From Planctomycetota bacterium (GTDB taxonomy: Bacteria > Planctomycetota > Planctomycetia > Pirellulales > Pirellulaceae): a stretch of DNA of 37,487 nt. Below the pieces are notes generated by a model. The model ran no database searches. It was not told the origin of the DNA and worked only from the letters and a program-made list of their open reading frames with translations. The DNA lies in the NCBI GenBank assembly GCA_027619595.1, contig JAQCHP010000038.1, positions 1-37,487 on the forward strand, written 5' to 3'. Each line of letters opens with the position of its first letter. The first letter of the stretch is position 1. Of the stretch, positions 1-8,613 are shown piece after piece. The translations under genes and the position numbers were made by a program.

Positions 1-439
1 TTTCCGATGAGAATTTCTCTTTTCTCACTTTACCAATCCGGCTCAGGCCCGATCCTTTCGTACGCAAAATAAATCCGCTACGGCGTTGCCCGGAGGGCGA
101 CACAAGGACTTGCAATGCGAATTGGTGGTTACTTCCATCGCGCACACCTCAGAATGAGTACTTGCAAATTCTTGTAGACCATAACATTGCGTGTGACCTC
201 AAGTATCTCCGGGAATAACGCTATTCATGTGCCCCCCTCCGGGCTGGAAAGCTTGCGTGTCCGCTATCCGGTGGCTTACGCCCTCGGCAGGGATTGTATC
301 GACACGTCGCGCCTTCTTCAGTTCGTTAAGGCATGCAGCCAAATGGCCGCGGAAGAATCAACGCGTTAGCGCTGATCGCGTCGTGCTGGTTAGCTCGAAG
401 ATTACGCGACGTATCTGTTTCGCATTCGACGGAATCGGA
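1..439. other. Non-coding start of window
   Basis: I see no convincing gene here. The short open frames on the plus strand have no ribosome-binding site and no recognisable motif, and they run into the antisense of the PII gene. The stretch lies downstream of that minus-strand gene. I found no clear terminator. Confidence 0.5.
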
Positions 440-1641
<1,202 letters not shown>

Positions 1642-1695
1642 GGTACACTGTGGTTTACTGTCTAGTGTTTTAGGTTGACTGTTTAGGTTAACTGT
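1642..1695 (+). repeat. Four direct repeats, consensus GGTNNACTGT
   Basis: Four decamers lie in one orientation: GGTACACTGT at 1642, GGTTTACTGT at 1652, GGTTGACTGT at 1673 and GGTTAACTGT at 1686. Start-to-start spacings are 10, 21 and 13 bases. Eight of ten positions are fixed, which is iteron-like. The array is about 330 bases upstream of the recombinase start, so it could be the left end of the mobile element or a protein-binding array. No copy is found at the right end of the element. Confidence 0.6.
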
Positions 1696-2024
1696 ATATC
1701 AATCGACTCGAGGTGAAAGAACATTGAACTAATCCGCTTCGCGGAGGGCAGGACCAGACAGCAAGAACCTGTCCCTCTCGGCTCTTCTCCGCCAGTCATC
1801 TCTAGCCTGTCTCCAGGTGGCGCAATTTGATCGCTGAGTGACTCGCTGTCAGGCACTTTCAATCGGTTGCACTGGGATGGATTTCGTACCAGCGCCAGTC
1901 GATGGAATCGCAGCGACTTGGTGACTTCGGTAACGATTAAAGCGATTATTTCGATTTGCGCTGTCGCCTTTTGCGCTCCATGCTTTCTGTGAATGACCTA
2001 CCGCACCACCACAGGAGATCGAGC

Positions 2025-3055
2025 ATGACACCGTTGCGCAAGCGCATGACCGATGAGATGACAATTCGCAACTTTTCGCCACACACCATGGCTGCGTATC
2101 TATCCGCCGTGAGCAAGTTTGCTCAGTTCATGCGAACGTCCCCAGAACTCCTGGGTCGGGAAGATGTTCGACGATATCTCATTTATCTGGTCGACAACAA
2201 GCGGTGTGCCTGGAGCACCTACAACATTCATCTTTGTGCGATTCGATTCCTCTATCAAGAGACGTTGGGACGAGAAATGTTCCTCACAGGCATTCGTTGT
2301 CCAAGAGAGGAAAAGAAGTTGCCCGTTGTGCTGAGCTGTCCCGAAGTGCAGCAAGTCCTCGACGCCACAAAGAATCTCAAGCAACAAGCCATACTTTCCA
2401 CGCTCTACGCCACAGGCTTACGCGTGTCAGAACTCGTGGCGCTGACCGTGAGCGACATTGACAGTCAGCGCATGGTGATCCATGTCCGCTTAGGAAAGGG
2501 AAAGAAGGACCGATATGTGCCCTCTCTTCCATGCTCCTGGAATTGTTGCGAGGGTATTGGAGTGCATATCGTCCCAGTCACTGGCTGTTTATGGCAAGTC
2601 GCTCCCGGGCGCCACTCGCCCCAATATCGGTGAACCGACTCTGCCGGCAGATTCGCCAGCAGACCGGTCTTGCGAAACCCTTAAGTCCGCATGTTCTGCG
2701 CCATACCTATGCCACGCATTTGCTTGAAGCAGGAACCGATCTGCGAACCATTCAGCTCTTGCTGGGACATCGCAATCTCAAGACCACGGCCATCTATACC
2801 CACGTCTCACCAGCCCGACTGGAGTCGGCACCGAGCCTACTTGACCTGCTGCAAAAGTCGGCGAATTCAAATGCTTCCGCTGACCAACCCGAGACACGAA
2901 CATTGTCCGCTCAAAAACAATCGCAAAAAAGGCAAGTGTCCAAGTCGCGTTCCGTTTCTCGCCAGCAGTCTCCTATTCAGAAGACTGATAGAACAAAGAA
3001 ATCTACGGCTAAAGCTAAACCGAAGCCAAAGCTGAACGCTAGGAGGCGTGCGTGA
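2025..3055 (+). pseudogene. Tyrosine recombinase/integrase, frameshifted
   Basis: The gene opens at ATG 2025 behind an AGGAG at 2013-2017. The first frame carries a SAM-like core-binding domain and the start of the catalytic domain, with the first catalytic Arg in ATGLRVSEL and the beta-hairpin Lys in [10 protein letters not shown]. The second frame carries [22 protein letters not shown] and the nucleophile Tyr in IYTHVS. All catalytic positions are therefore present but in two frames. The break is at the CCC at 2520-2522; one extra C would restore a continuous protein of about 343 residues. A lysine/arginine-rich tail of about 70 residues follows the catalytic domain. Its stop overlaps the transposase start, implying translational coupling. 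Recombinases beside IS91-type transposases are known; the role here is inferred. Confidence 0.85.
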
Positions 3056-4333
3056 TGACTAACGGGTCTCTGCGAATCGCTGATGTCTTTCGAGCCGGTC
3101 AATCGGCCTTCTTGGATCGATACGGTGATCAAGTGCCGACGGATCAGCGCCGTGTACTGCGCGATATCATCGCTTGTCGCACCGCAGCATTGGGTGGACA
3201 CGTTAAAGAATGCGATGAGTGCGGTCACTGCCGTGTCTTTTACAATTCTTGCCGGAATCGCCATTGCCCGGGCTGTCAGGCCGGAGCACGCGCCGCGTGG
3301 TTCGATGCACGAGAGGCGGAATTGTTGCCAGTTCCGTACTTTCATGTCGTCTTTACGCTCCCTCAAGAACTCGCGAACGCGGGACTCCAAAACAAGCGTG
3401 TGATTTACTCGATATTATTCCGTGCCGCATCGAACACGCTCTTGGAAGTGGCCGCGAACCCCAAACATCTCGGCGCGCGGATCGGAGTTTTGATGGTGCT
3501 ACATACCTGGGGACAGAACCTCATGGCACATCCGCACGTCCATTGTATCGCAACGGGGGGGCGGAATCTCGGAAGATGGCTCGCAGTGGATCCGGGGCCG
3601 TCGTCGTAACAAGTTCTTTTTGCCAATTCGTGTCTTGAGTCGCGTCTTCCGTGGAAAATTCGTGCAGGAATTGAGGAATGCACGGGCGCAGGGAGAGTTG
3701 CAATTCCACGGCAATTTGGCTGAATTGGCGGATCCTACACGATTCGAATCGTTCGTCAGTTCCCTCATCCGGCATAATTGGGTAGTCTATGCGAAGCGCC
3801 CCTTTGGTGGCCCACGTCAGGTCCTCAAGTATCTGGCTCGCTACACACATCGGGTAGCGATCTCCGACTCGCGTCTGCTGAATTTGTCGAACGACGAAGT
3901 TACCTTTAAGTACAAAGACTACGCGGACAACAACGGAAAAAAGGCAATGACGTTATCGACGACGGAATTCATTCGTCGCTTTTTGATGCATACCTTGCCA
4001 AACGGATTCGTCCGTATCCGCTACTATGGCTTCCTCGCAAATCGATTTCGCCGAACGCAAATCGACCATGTGCGCGGGCTGCTGGGGTGTGGACTCGGAG
4101 AGTCGCCACACAATGCCCAGATTGCCGCCGACCCATCGGTTGACCACGAATGCCCAAGAGACGTTTGCCCTGTATGCAAGACCGACCAATGGCGGGTGGT
4201 GGAACGAATCGACGGTATTCACCCATCCACTCCAGCTCGTCCCCATTTTGCACACCTACTCCGTCAGCCCGATGACGGCTCGGTGGAAGTCATCCATTTC
4301 GGAATACCATCCGGACTTCTGGACACGTCGTAA
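3055..4333 (+). pseudogene. IS91-family transposase, frameshifted
   Basis: The start is ATG 3055, eight bases after an AGGAGG and overlapping the recombinase stop. Family features are an N-terminal zinc ribbon (CDECGHC...CRNRHCPGCQ), the HUH motif in HPHVHC, and the Y2 motif YLARYTHR, whose two tyrosines are four residues apart and would attack DNA in rolling-circle transposition. A further CPVC motif lies near the C-terminus. The frame breaks in a seven-G run at 3555-3561; removing one G gives the expected TGGGISEDG and joins the halves into about 425 residues, normal for the family. As sequenced, the upstream frame stops at 3607-3609, so no full-length protein is expected without recoding. 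Confidence 0.88.
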
Positions 4334-4666
4334 TCATGTTCCGCCCGTCACTGTCTCACTCATCTCATGCCATTGCGATTCGCTCCCGGGAAAAAACTAT
4401 GCGCGGAACGAAGATCGGGAAGGATGGGACAATCGAGGACAATCGCGCGATCGCTACACGCGGAATCTGGAACGAGCATTCGAACCTCAAAGCCTGGGTC
4501 AACCGCGCAGGAAGCAAGCCTTACCCAGCGCAGCGATTGTCCGCCAGACGCGATCAAACCCCATAGATCGCGGATCCGTTCAACGCGGTTTATCCCAGCG
4601 TGCCGGTCATGTCAAACGTGGGGACCCGCGCGTTTGCGCGGCACGTAGGATAAACCACTCTTCGTT
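4334..4666. other. Intergenic region, right flank of the mobile element
   Basis: No gene is supported here. The stretch contains CCCGGGAAAAAACTA at about 4386-4400, which resembles a motif upstream of the other two PEP-CTERM genes. It ends in the inverted repeats described separately. A plus-strand open frame that runs through it from inside the transposase has no family features and looks like chance. Confidence 0.5.
4587..4656 (+). repeat. Long inverted repeat (stem about 18 bp, one imperfection)
   Basis: The left arm is GGTTTATCC plus CGTGCCG at 4587-4605. The right arm is CGGCACG plus GGATAAACC at 4639-4656. The arms match except for the three-versus-two-base segment between the two blocks. 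The loop holds a small hairpin, CGCGCGTTTGCGCG. There is no T-tract, so it is not a typical terminator. It could be a terminal structure of the IS91-type element or a leader hairpin of the next gene. Confidence 0.65.
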
Positions 4667-4688
4667 ATGAAAAACCCACAAGAGTGGT
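4654..4688 (+). promoter_or_regulatory. Hairpin enclosing the start codon of the PEP-CTERM gene
   Basis: ACCACTCTT at 4654-4662 is perfectly complementary to AAGAGTGGT at 4680-4688. The 17-base loop contains the ATG at 4667-4669. It overlaps the previous inverted repeat by three bases, so the two structures could compete. There is no clear Shine-Dalgarno sequence in front of this ATG, unlike in the two paralogues. It may control translation or may be the trace of an insertion that replaced the native leader. Confidence 0.5.
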
Positions 4689-5911
4689 GTCGTTTTGTGG
4701 CGGTTTTAGCCCTACTGGCAACTTCGGCCGCAAACAGTGCCTGGGGAGCAACGGCAACCTATTCGGAAGAAATGACAGCCGCGCCCGACACGGACAAGTG
4801 GGGTTGGGTGGACGACGCCGGGGCGAACGGCGTTTGGAGCGACCCGGCAGATACGCGTGGTAATCTTGAAACACTAGCCAATGCCTGGGGCGCAAACGGG
4901 GTTTGGCGAATTCCGAATGGTGATTTCCCTCTTTCAGATTCGGGCATGTCGTTAGCCGAACCGGGAGCCGCCGGGGCTCAGCGGCCGAACTTGATAGATA
5001 CACCTGTCAAGGGCCCCGAAATGACCTACGAGGTCCGCTACCGAATTAATAGCTCCATGGGCGTTGCACTCGACACCGGTCTGGAGGAGGTGATCCAATG
5101 GCCCACGACAGGTGTAGGTGCTGCCGATTTTGCGGTGTTCCCGATCCAGTTTCACGTCACCGGCAATCACCCCAGTATACCTGGCTGGCGAATTTGGATA
5201 GGTTACGCCAATCACAATGGAGACGAAAATATCGACGGCTATTACTTCACTCACATGAATGAGGGCATTGGTAGCCTAGGTGGTTCGCAACAAACAATTG
5301 CCCCCGAGGTCACGGGGCCTCCACCGTTTGACACTTGGCAGACCCTGCGCATGACCGAAAGATATGATCCGACGGGTGGACCCGGAAGTACGCCTACCGG
5401 CGAGATCAACGTGTACCTCAATAGCAACCCAACGCCCATCGCTACGTTTGACCTCGATGGTGTTAATCCGTTTCCATGCTGTTCGCGTAGCCTTGGTATG
5501 CAAAGAAATGGGGGGGGTGGGAGTTCCCAGGGTGGCGACAATCCTGACCCGAAATGGGAGGCCGTAGATTACCGCGGAATGGAAGTCGCCTTCGATTATA
5601 TCCGTATCGTGGACCGTGTTATTCCCATTACGGAAGCCTTAAATGCACCCGGTGGCGGTGGCTGCATCGGTAATGTGAATGGCGATGGCACGACAGACGG
5701 TGCCGACGTGGCGATCATCTACAATGCCTGGGGTACGAATAATGCCCAGGCCGACTTGACCAAGGATGGCATCGTTGACGGTGCTGACCTAGCGGAAGTT
5801 TTCAACTGCTGGGGACAAGCCGACGTAGCTCCGGTACCCGAGCCTGCCAGCCTGGGTATTTTGGGTATGGGTTTGGTCGGACTGCTGGCTTCGCGCCGCC
5901 AGTCGAAGTAA
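4667..5911 (+). CDS. PEP-CTERM protein with dockerin-like repeats (copy 1)
   Basis: The protein has 414 residues: an N-terminal signal peptide ending near SAWGA, a large beta-rich domain of about 300 residues, and a tail conserved in all three paralogues. The tail starts with VIPITEALNAP. It continues with two calcium-loop-like repeats, GNVNGDGTTDGADVAIIYNAWG and DLTKDGIVDGADLAEVFNCWGQ, which resemble type I dockerin F-hands. It ends with VPEPASLG, a hydrophobic helix and a basic end at about 390-414, the PEP-CTERM sorting signal recognised by an exosortase. The central part resembles concanavalin/LamG-type beta sandwiches (INVYLNSNPTPIATFDLDG, then FDYIRIVD), but I infer that only from pattern. 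It is expected to be exported and processed at the envelope. No exosortase or cohesin gene is visible nearby. Confidence 0.85.
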   Translation: MKNPQEWCRFVAVLALLATSAANSAWGATATYSEEMTAAPDTDKWGWVDDAGANGVWSDPADTRGNLETLANAWGANGVWRIPNGDFPLSDSGMSLAEPGAAGAQRPNLIDTPVKGPEMTYEVRYRINSSMGVALDTGLEEVIQWPTTGVGAADFAVFPIQFHVTGNHPSIPGWRIWIGYANHNGDENIDGYYFTHMNEGIGSLGGSQQTIAPEVTGPPPFDTWQTLRMTERYDPTGGPGSTPTGEINVYLNSNPTPIATFDLDGVNPFPCCSRSLGMQRNGGGGSSQGGDNPDPKWEAVDYRGMEVAFDYIRIVDRVIPITEALNAPGGGGCIGNVNGDGTTDGADVAIIYNAWGTNNAQADLTKDGIVDGADLAEVFNCWGQADVAPVPEPASLGILGMGLVGLLASRRQSK

Positions 5912-5942
5912 TTCGATCCTACTAGGCAGCGATATTCGTATG

Positions 5943-5976
5943 GCCGTGGCAGACTTGAGCTGCCACGGCTTTTTTT
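5943..5976 (+). terminator. Rho-independent terminator after PEP-CTERM copy 1
   Basis: There is a perfect 10-bp stem, GCCGTGGCAG with CTGCCACGGC, around a 7-base loop, followed by seven T. It lies 32 bases after the stop codon. Its sequence is unrelated to the terminators of the other two PEP-CTERM copies. Confidence 0.9.
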
Positions 5977-6271
5977 GCCGTTGCACCGCCGTCGGAGTCG
6001 AAACGGGCCTTTGCGCGTGCGCGCGAACATGAAACATAAATTGCCGATCGATAAGTCGTAGGCCTGAAGTTGCGACGGATCCTATATCGAATATTCCACG
6101 ACTGCGGACCAATGCCAAAAAACAGGTCGCGATTCGTGAGCATCTTATGGATGTGATGGCGACTCAAAAAATGTGAGTAACGGACAAGACTTGTACCCGA
6201 GGTGCTTCATTTGGTAGCGTCCAATCTTGCGCATTTCCAGTCCGTCGTGAAACAAATTAAGGAACCGCCCA
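5977..6271. other. Intergenic region before the DUF1579 gene
   Basis: No gene or clear repeat is seen. The region presumably holds the promoter of the next gene, whose ribosome-binding site AAGGA lies just before its start. Confidence 0.4.
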
Positions 6272-6805
6272 ATGACTCGGCCAAGAATGTTTCGGCGCCT
6301 GTTCGTCTCAATTTGCCTGTCGACCGCCCCCGTTGGAATGGCTCAGGGACCGACACAGCCTGGGCCTGAACACGCTATCCTGCGGGAATTGGAGGGGACC
6401 TGGGACGCTGTCGTGAAAATGGAGGGACACGAATCAAAAGCGACCGCAACTTACAAAATGGATTTGGGCGGACTGTGGCTGATCAGCAACTTCCAAGGGA
6501 ACTTCGGCGGGGCTCCCTACCAAGGGCACGGGATCGACGGGTACGACCAAGCCCGAAAGAAGTACGTAAGTTACTGGTTTGATTCCATGACGAGCGCCGC
6601 CATGGCGTTCGATGGCGATTACGATGCCAGCACGAAAACACTCACTATGTCGGGCGAAGGTCCAGGACCTGACGGAAAACCAGCGAAGTTCAAGACCATC
6701 ACACGCAACGTGGACAAGAACCACCATACGTTTGAAATGTTAACCGTGGGAAAAGATGGTAAAGACACTTCCATGATGAAGATCGAATATTCCCGCAGGC
6801 TGTGA
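6272..6805 (+). CDS. DUF1579 family secreted protein
   Basis: The protein has 177 residues with a signal peptide ending near GMAQG. After it come the typical DUF1579 features: HAILRELEGTWDAVVKM, then MDLGGLWLISNFQGNFGGAPYQGHGIDGYDQARKKYVSYWFDSM, then a long run of beta strands with DGKPAKFKTITR. The family is predicted to form a lipocalin-like beta barrel and has no established biochemical role. An AAGGA about ten bases before the ATG supports this start. It is transcribed convergently with the downstream dehydrogenase, about 87 bases apart. I am sure of the family and do not assign a function. Confidence 0.88.
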   Translation: MTRPRMFRRLFVSICLSTAPVGMAQGPTQPGPEHAILRELEGTWDAVVKMEGHESKATATYKMDLGGLWLISNFQGNFGGAPYQGHGIDGYDQARKKYVSYWFDSMTSAAMAFDGDYDASTKTLTMSGEGPGPDGKPAKFKTITRNVDKNHHTFEMLTVGKDGKDTSMMKIEYSRRL

Positions 6806-6862
6806 TTCGAGCACGGAAATGGATTCACGGCCTAACTTCGAACCAAGCCTGTACTTGGCGCT

Positions 6863-6890
6863 GCGATCGCGGAGCGATCGGCGACATTGT
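6863..6890 (+). repeat. CGGAGCGA-type short repeat
   Basis: GCGATCGCGGAGCGATCGGCGACATTGT is a palindrome-centred unit of the same family as the units at 10178, 10211, 11762 and 13264. It lies between the converging DUF1579 and SDR genes. Confidence 0.6.
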
Positions 6891-6892
6891 CG

Positions 6893-7642
6893 CTACATTG
6901 TCCGGCCGCCGTCAATCACGAGACACTGACCTGTCGTCATCTGTGTTTGACATGCCAGATAACAGACTGCAGCCGCGATATCATCCGGTTGCGAGGCCCG
7001 GGGAATGGGATAGTCAGCCGTTAGCCTCTCGATTTGATCGTCCGTTTTCCATCCGCGTAACCAACGGGTATCGATCGGGCCGGGGCACACTGCATTCACG
7101 CGGATCGCCGGAGCCAGTGCGCGCGCAAGAGAGCGGGTCATCGTGTTGAGCCCTCCCTTGCTGGCGCAGTACGCGATCGACGATCCCAGTCCGCCCATTC
7201 CTGCAACCGAACTCACATTCACTACCGAAGCTTGCGCCGACTTTCTCAGGAGTGGTACCGCAGCCCGCGTGACAAAAAACGGCCCCTTCAGATTCACCGA
7301 CAAAATGCGGTCCCACATGGGCTCCGTAAGTGCATCGAGCTCCCGATGTTCCACGAAGTACGTGCAACCGGCGTTGTTGACGAGCACATCCAGACGCCCC
7401 CACGTCGCTTCAATTTGCGTAATCATGCGATTTACGGCGGCATCATCACTTACATCACAGGCAATGACCAGACTCCGTCGCCCTACGTCTGCCACAAACC
7501 GTGCGGTTTCTTGGGCCTCAGCTTCGCTCTGGGAATAGTTGATCACGACGTCGAATCCATGCTCCGCCAGCCGTATCGCACAAGCTCGACCGACTCCCGT
7601 GGCGGAACCGGTCACAAGGGCTACTGGGGTTGAATCGGCCAC
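6893..7642 (-). CDS. Short-chain dehydrogenase/reductase (FabG-like)
   Basis: This is a 249-residue classical SDR, an NAD(P)-dependent oxidoreductase. It has the cofactor motif TGSATGVG near residues 11-18, the acidic CDVS, the NNAG motif in VLVNNAGCTYF, the catalytic Ser in VVNVSS and the YxxxK pair in AYCASKG. PGPIDT follows, and a typical C-terminus DDIAAAVCYLACQ...TGQCLVIDGG. Length and motifs match 3-oxoacyl-ACP reductase-like members, but substrate cannot be deduced and many such enzymes act on sugars or other alcohols. It is probably cytoplasmic. It is co-directional with the small HExxH gene, 121 bases downstream of it. Confidence 0.93.
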   Translation of the reverse strand: MADSTPVALVTGSATGVGRACAIRLAEHGFDVVINYSQSEAEAQETARFVADVGRRSLVIACDVSDDAAVNRMITQIEATWGRLDVLVNNAGCTYFVEHRELDALTEPMWDRILSVNLKGPFFVTRAAVPLLRKSAQASVVNVSSVAGMGGLGSSIAYCASKGGLNTMTRSLARALAPAIRVNAVCPGPIDTRWLRGWKTDDQIERLTADYPIPRASQPDDIAAAVCYLACQTQMTTGQCLVIDGGRTM

Positions 7643-7763
7643 TTCAGAAAACTCCTATTCATTGTCCAACGGAGACCACGAACGAACGACGGCTGCCGAA
7701 TCTTGAACGAGCAAAAGCAAATGGTGTGTACGAGAGTTTGAATGACAACTTTTGAAGGACACC

Positions 7764-8144
7764 TTAAGTGCGGCAAAATCCCCAACTGGCCGCGAGGGCA
7801 TCGGCCGCTTCCTCGACGTCCTCAATCTCGCCCCAACCGCCGTTCCTCAAATAGGCGTGGGCGAACTCGTGGGCGATCACGTAATGGGCAAATTCCAAAG
7901 AGCACTCTGCCAACCGAGGCCGGAGCACAACGGATCGGCTGCTACTGCCATGAGGGCCAGGACAAGCCATCCACAGTGTCCACCCTTTCCCCGGTACAAA
8001 GTTCTCGAGGGAAATACTGAATCGTGGATCGTCCAACAGATCCCGTTGAACATACTCGGGCAATGCGTCTAAGACCGTCCGCACGCGATGGCCTAGTGAC
8101 GGGCAATCGGCAAACGCTTCCATAAGGTCAGTCATTGGCTTCAC
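7764..8144 (-). CDS. Small putative zinc-metallopeptidase-like protein (HEFAH)
   Basis: This is a 126-residue protein of no family I can name with certainty. The notable feature is VIAHEFAHAYLRNGG near residues 88-102, an HExxH zinc motif, followed about 15 residues later by EDVEEAADALAASWGF, where an acidic residue could be the third ligand. This matches the arrangement in SprT-like and ImmA/IrrE-like minimal peptidases. There is no signal peptide or membrane segment. The open frame starts with GTG at 8142-8144, and an ATG three codons later (8133-8135) is equally possible; neither has a strong ribosome-binding site. It may act on a cytoplasmic protein partner, but no partner is evident. Confidence 0.6.
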   Translation of the reverse strand: MKPMTDLMEAFADCPSLGHRVRTVLDALPEYVQRDLLDDPRFSISLENFVPGKGWTLWMACPGPHGSSSRSVVLRPRLAECSLEFAHYVIAHEFAHAYLRNGGWGEIEDVEEAADALAASWGFCRT

Positions 8145-8613
8145 ATCGCTACGGATCTCGCGGCGGCGGCCGGTACCCCTGATTCAAGTCGACTCGATTT
8201 CCGCCGCTCGCCGTCATCCCCTGGCTCGATATCATCTGCTTCTCACAGGGACACGGAGACACAGGGAAGGAATCCAGACCAAGGTCATGATGCTGTGAAA
8301 GCCACTCAGTCTACTAACATGCTCCGTTCACTACCACCGCTCCGATTTCGTTATCCGTTCCGCGATATCCAATGCCTCTCCGTGCCTTTGTGTCTCCGTG
8401 AGAAATCCGTTCCCCGCGTCAAGCCGTAACTGACGCCCATTGGGCTACCGTGCCGACTGCGTATCGGTGCCGGCCGGGCGAAGGTGTGTCTCACACCATA
8501 TACACACCCAGCAGCCCTATGCTAAAATGGAGCCGATACCTGGGGGCATCGTCCCGCGGCAGACACAACCCGCCCGAGCCCACTTCCCAACATCCCGCCT
8601 TACGAGATATCCA
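8145..8613. other. Intergenic region holding a MITE-like repeat
   Basis: No gene is supported between the divergent HExxH and Gfo/Idh/MocA genes. The region contains the inverted repeat at 8240-8404. An open frame extends the Gfo/Idh gene 58 codons upstream, but it lacks any family similarity and places the twin-arginine signal internally. Confidence 0.5.
8240..8404. repeat. MITE-like inverted repeat of ACGGAGACACA type
   Basis: The left arm at 8240-8270 begins TTCTCACAGGGACACGGAG. The right arm at 8375-8404 is its imperfect reverse complement, ending CTCCGTGAGAA. The outer seven bases (TTCTCAC/GTGAGAA) pair perfectly, and the arms agree at about three quarters of positions. The 100-base interior has no gene. 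Related purine-rich GGAGACACA sequences are common as dispersed repeats in many environmental bacterial genomes. Confidence 0.6.

Larger units (their letters stand above)
1642..4688 (+). mobile_element. IS91-type element with tyrosine recombinase (edges uncertain)
   Basis: The element carries a tyrosine recombinase gene overlapping, by a TGATG stop/start, an IS91-family HUH/Y2 rolling-circle transposase. The coupled pair reads as a single transposition unit. IS91-family elements lack target duplications, so the edges cannot be set by simple repeats. I place the left edge near the GGTNNACTGT array and the right edge near the inverted repeats at 4587-4688, where a CAAG tetranucleotide (the kind of target flank used by IS91) occurs at about 4678. 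Both genes carry a single frameshift, so this copy is probably inactive unless the frameshifts are sequencing errors. Confidence 0.6.

Noticed and set aside
3555-3561. Programmed -1 frameshifting at the seven-G run of the transposase
   Set aside because: The correction needed is +1 (removal of one G), not the -1 direction of the usual slippery heptamer. An indel or transcript slippage is more likely.
4026-4670. 214-residue plus-strand frame from inside the transposase to the PEP-CTERM start
   Set aside because: It is out of frame with the transposase and lacks family features; the real transposase C-terminus with its CPVC motif is in another frame.
8440-8613. 58-codon N-terminal extension of the Gfo/Idh/MocA gene
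   Set aside because: It would bury the twin-arginine signal and shows no similarity to the family.
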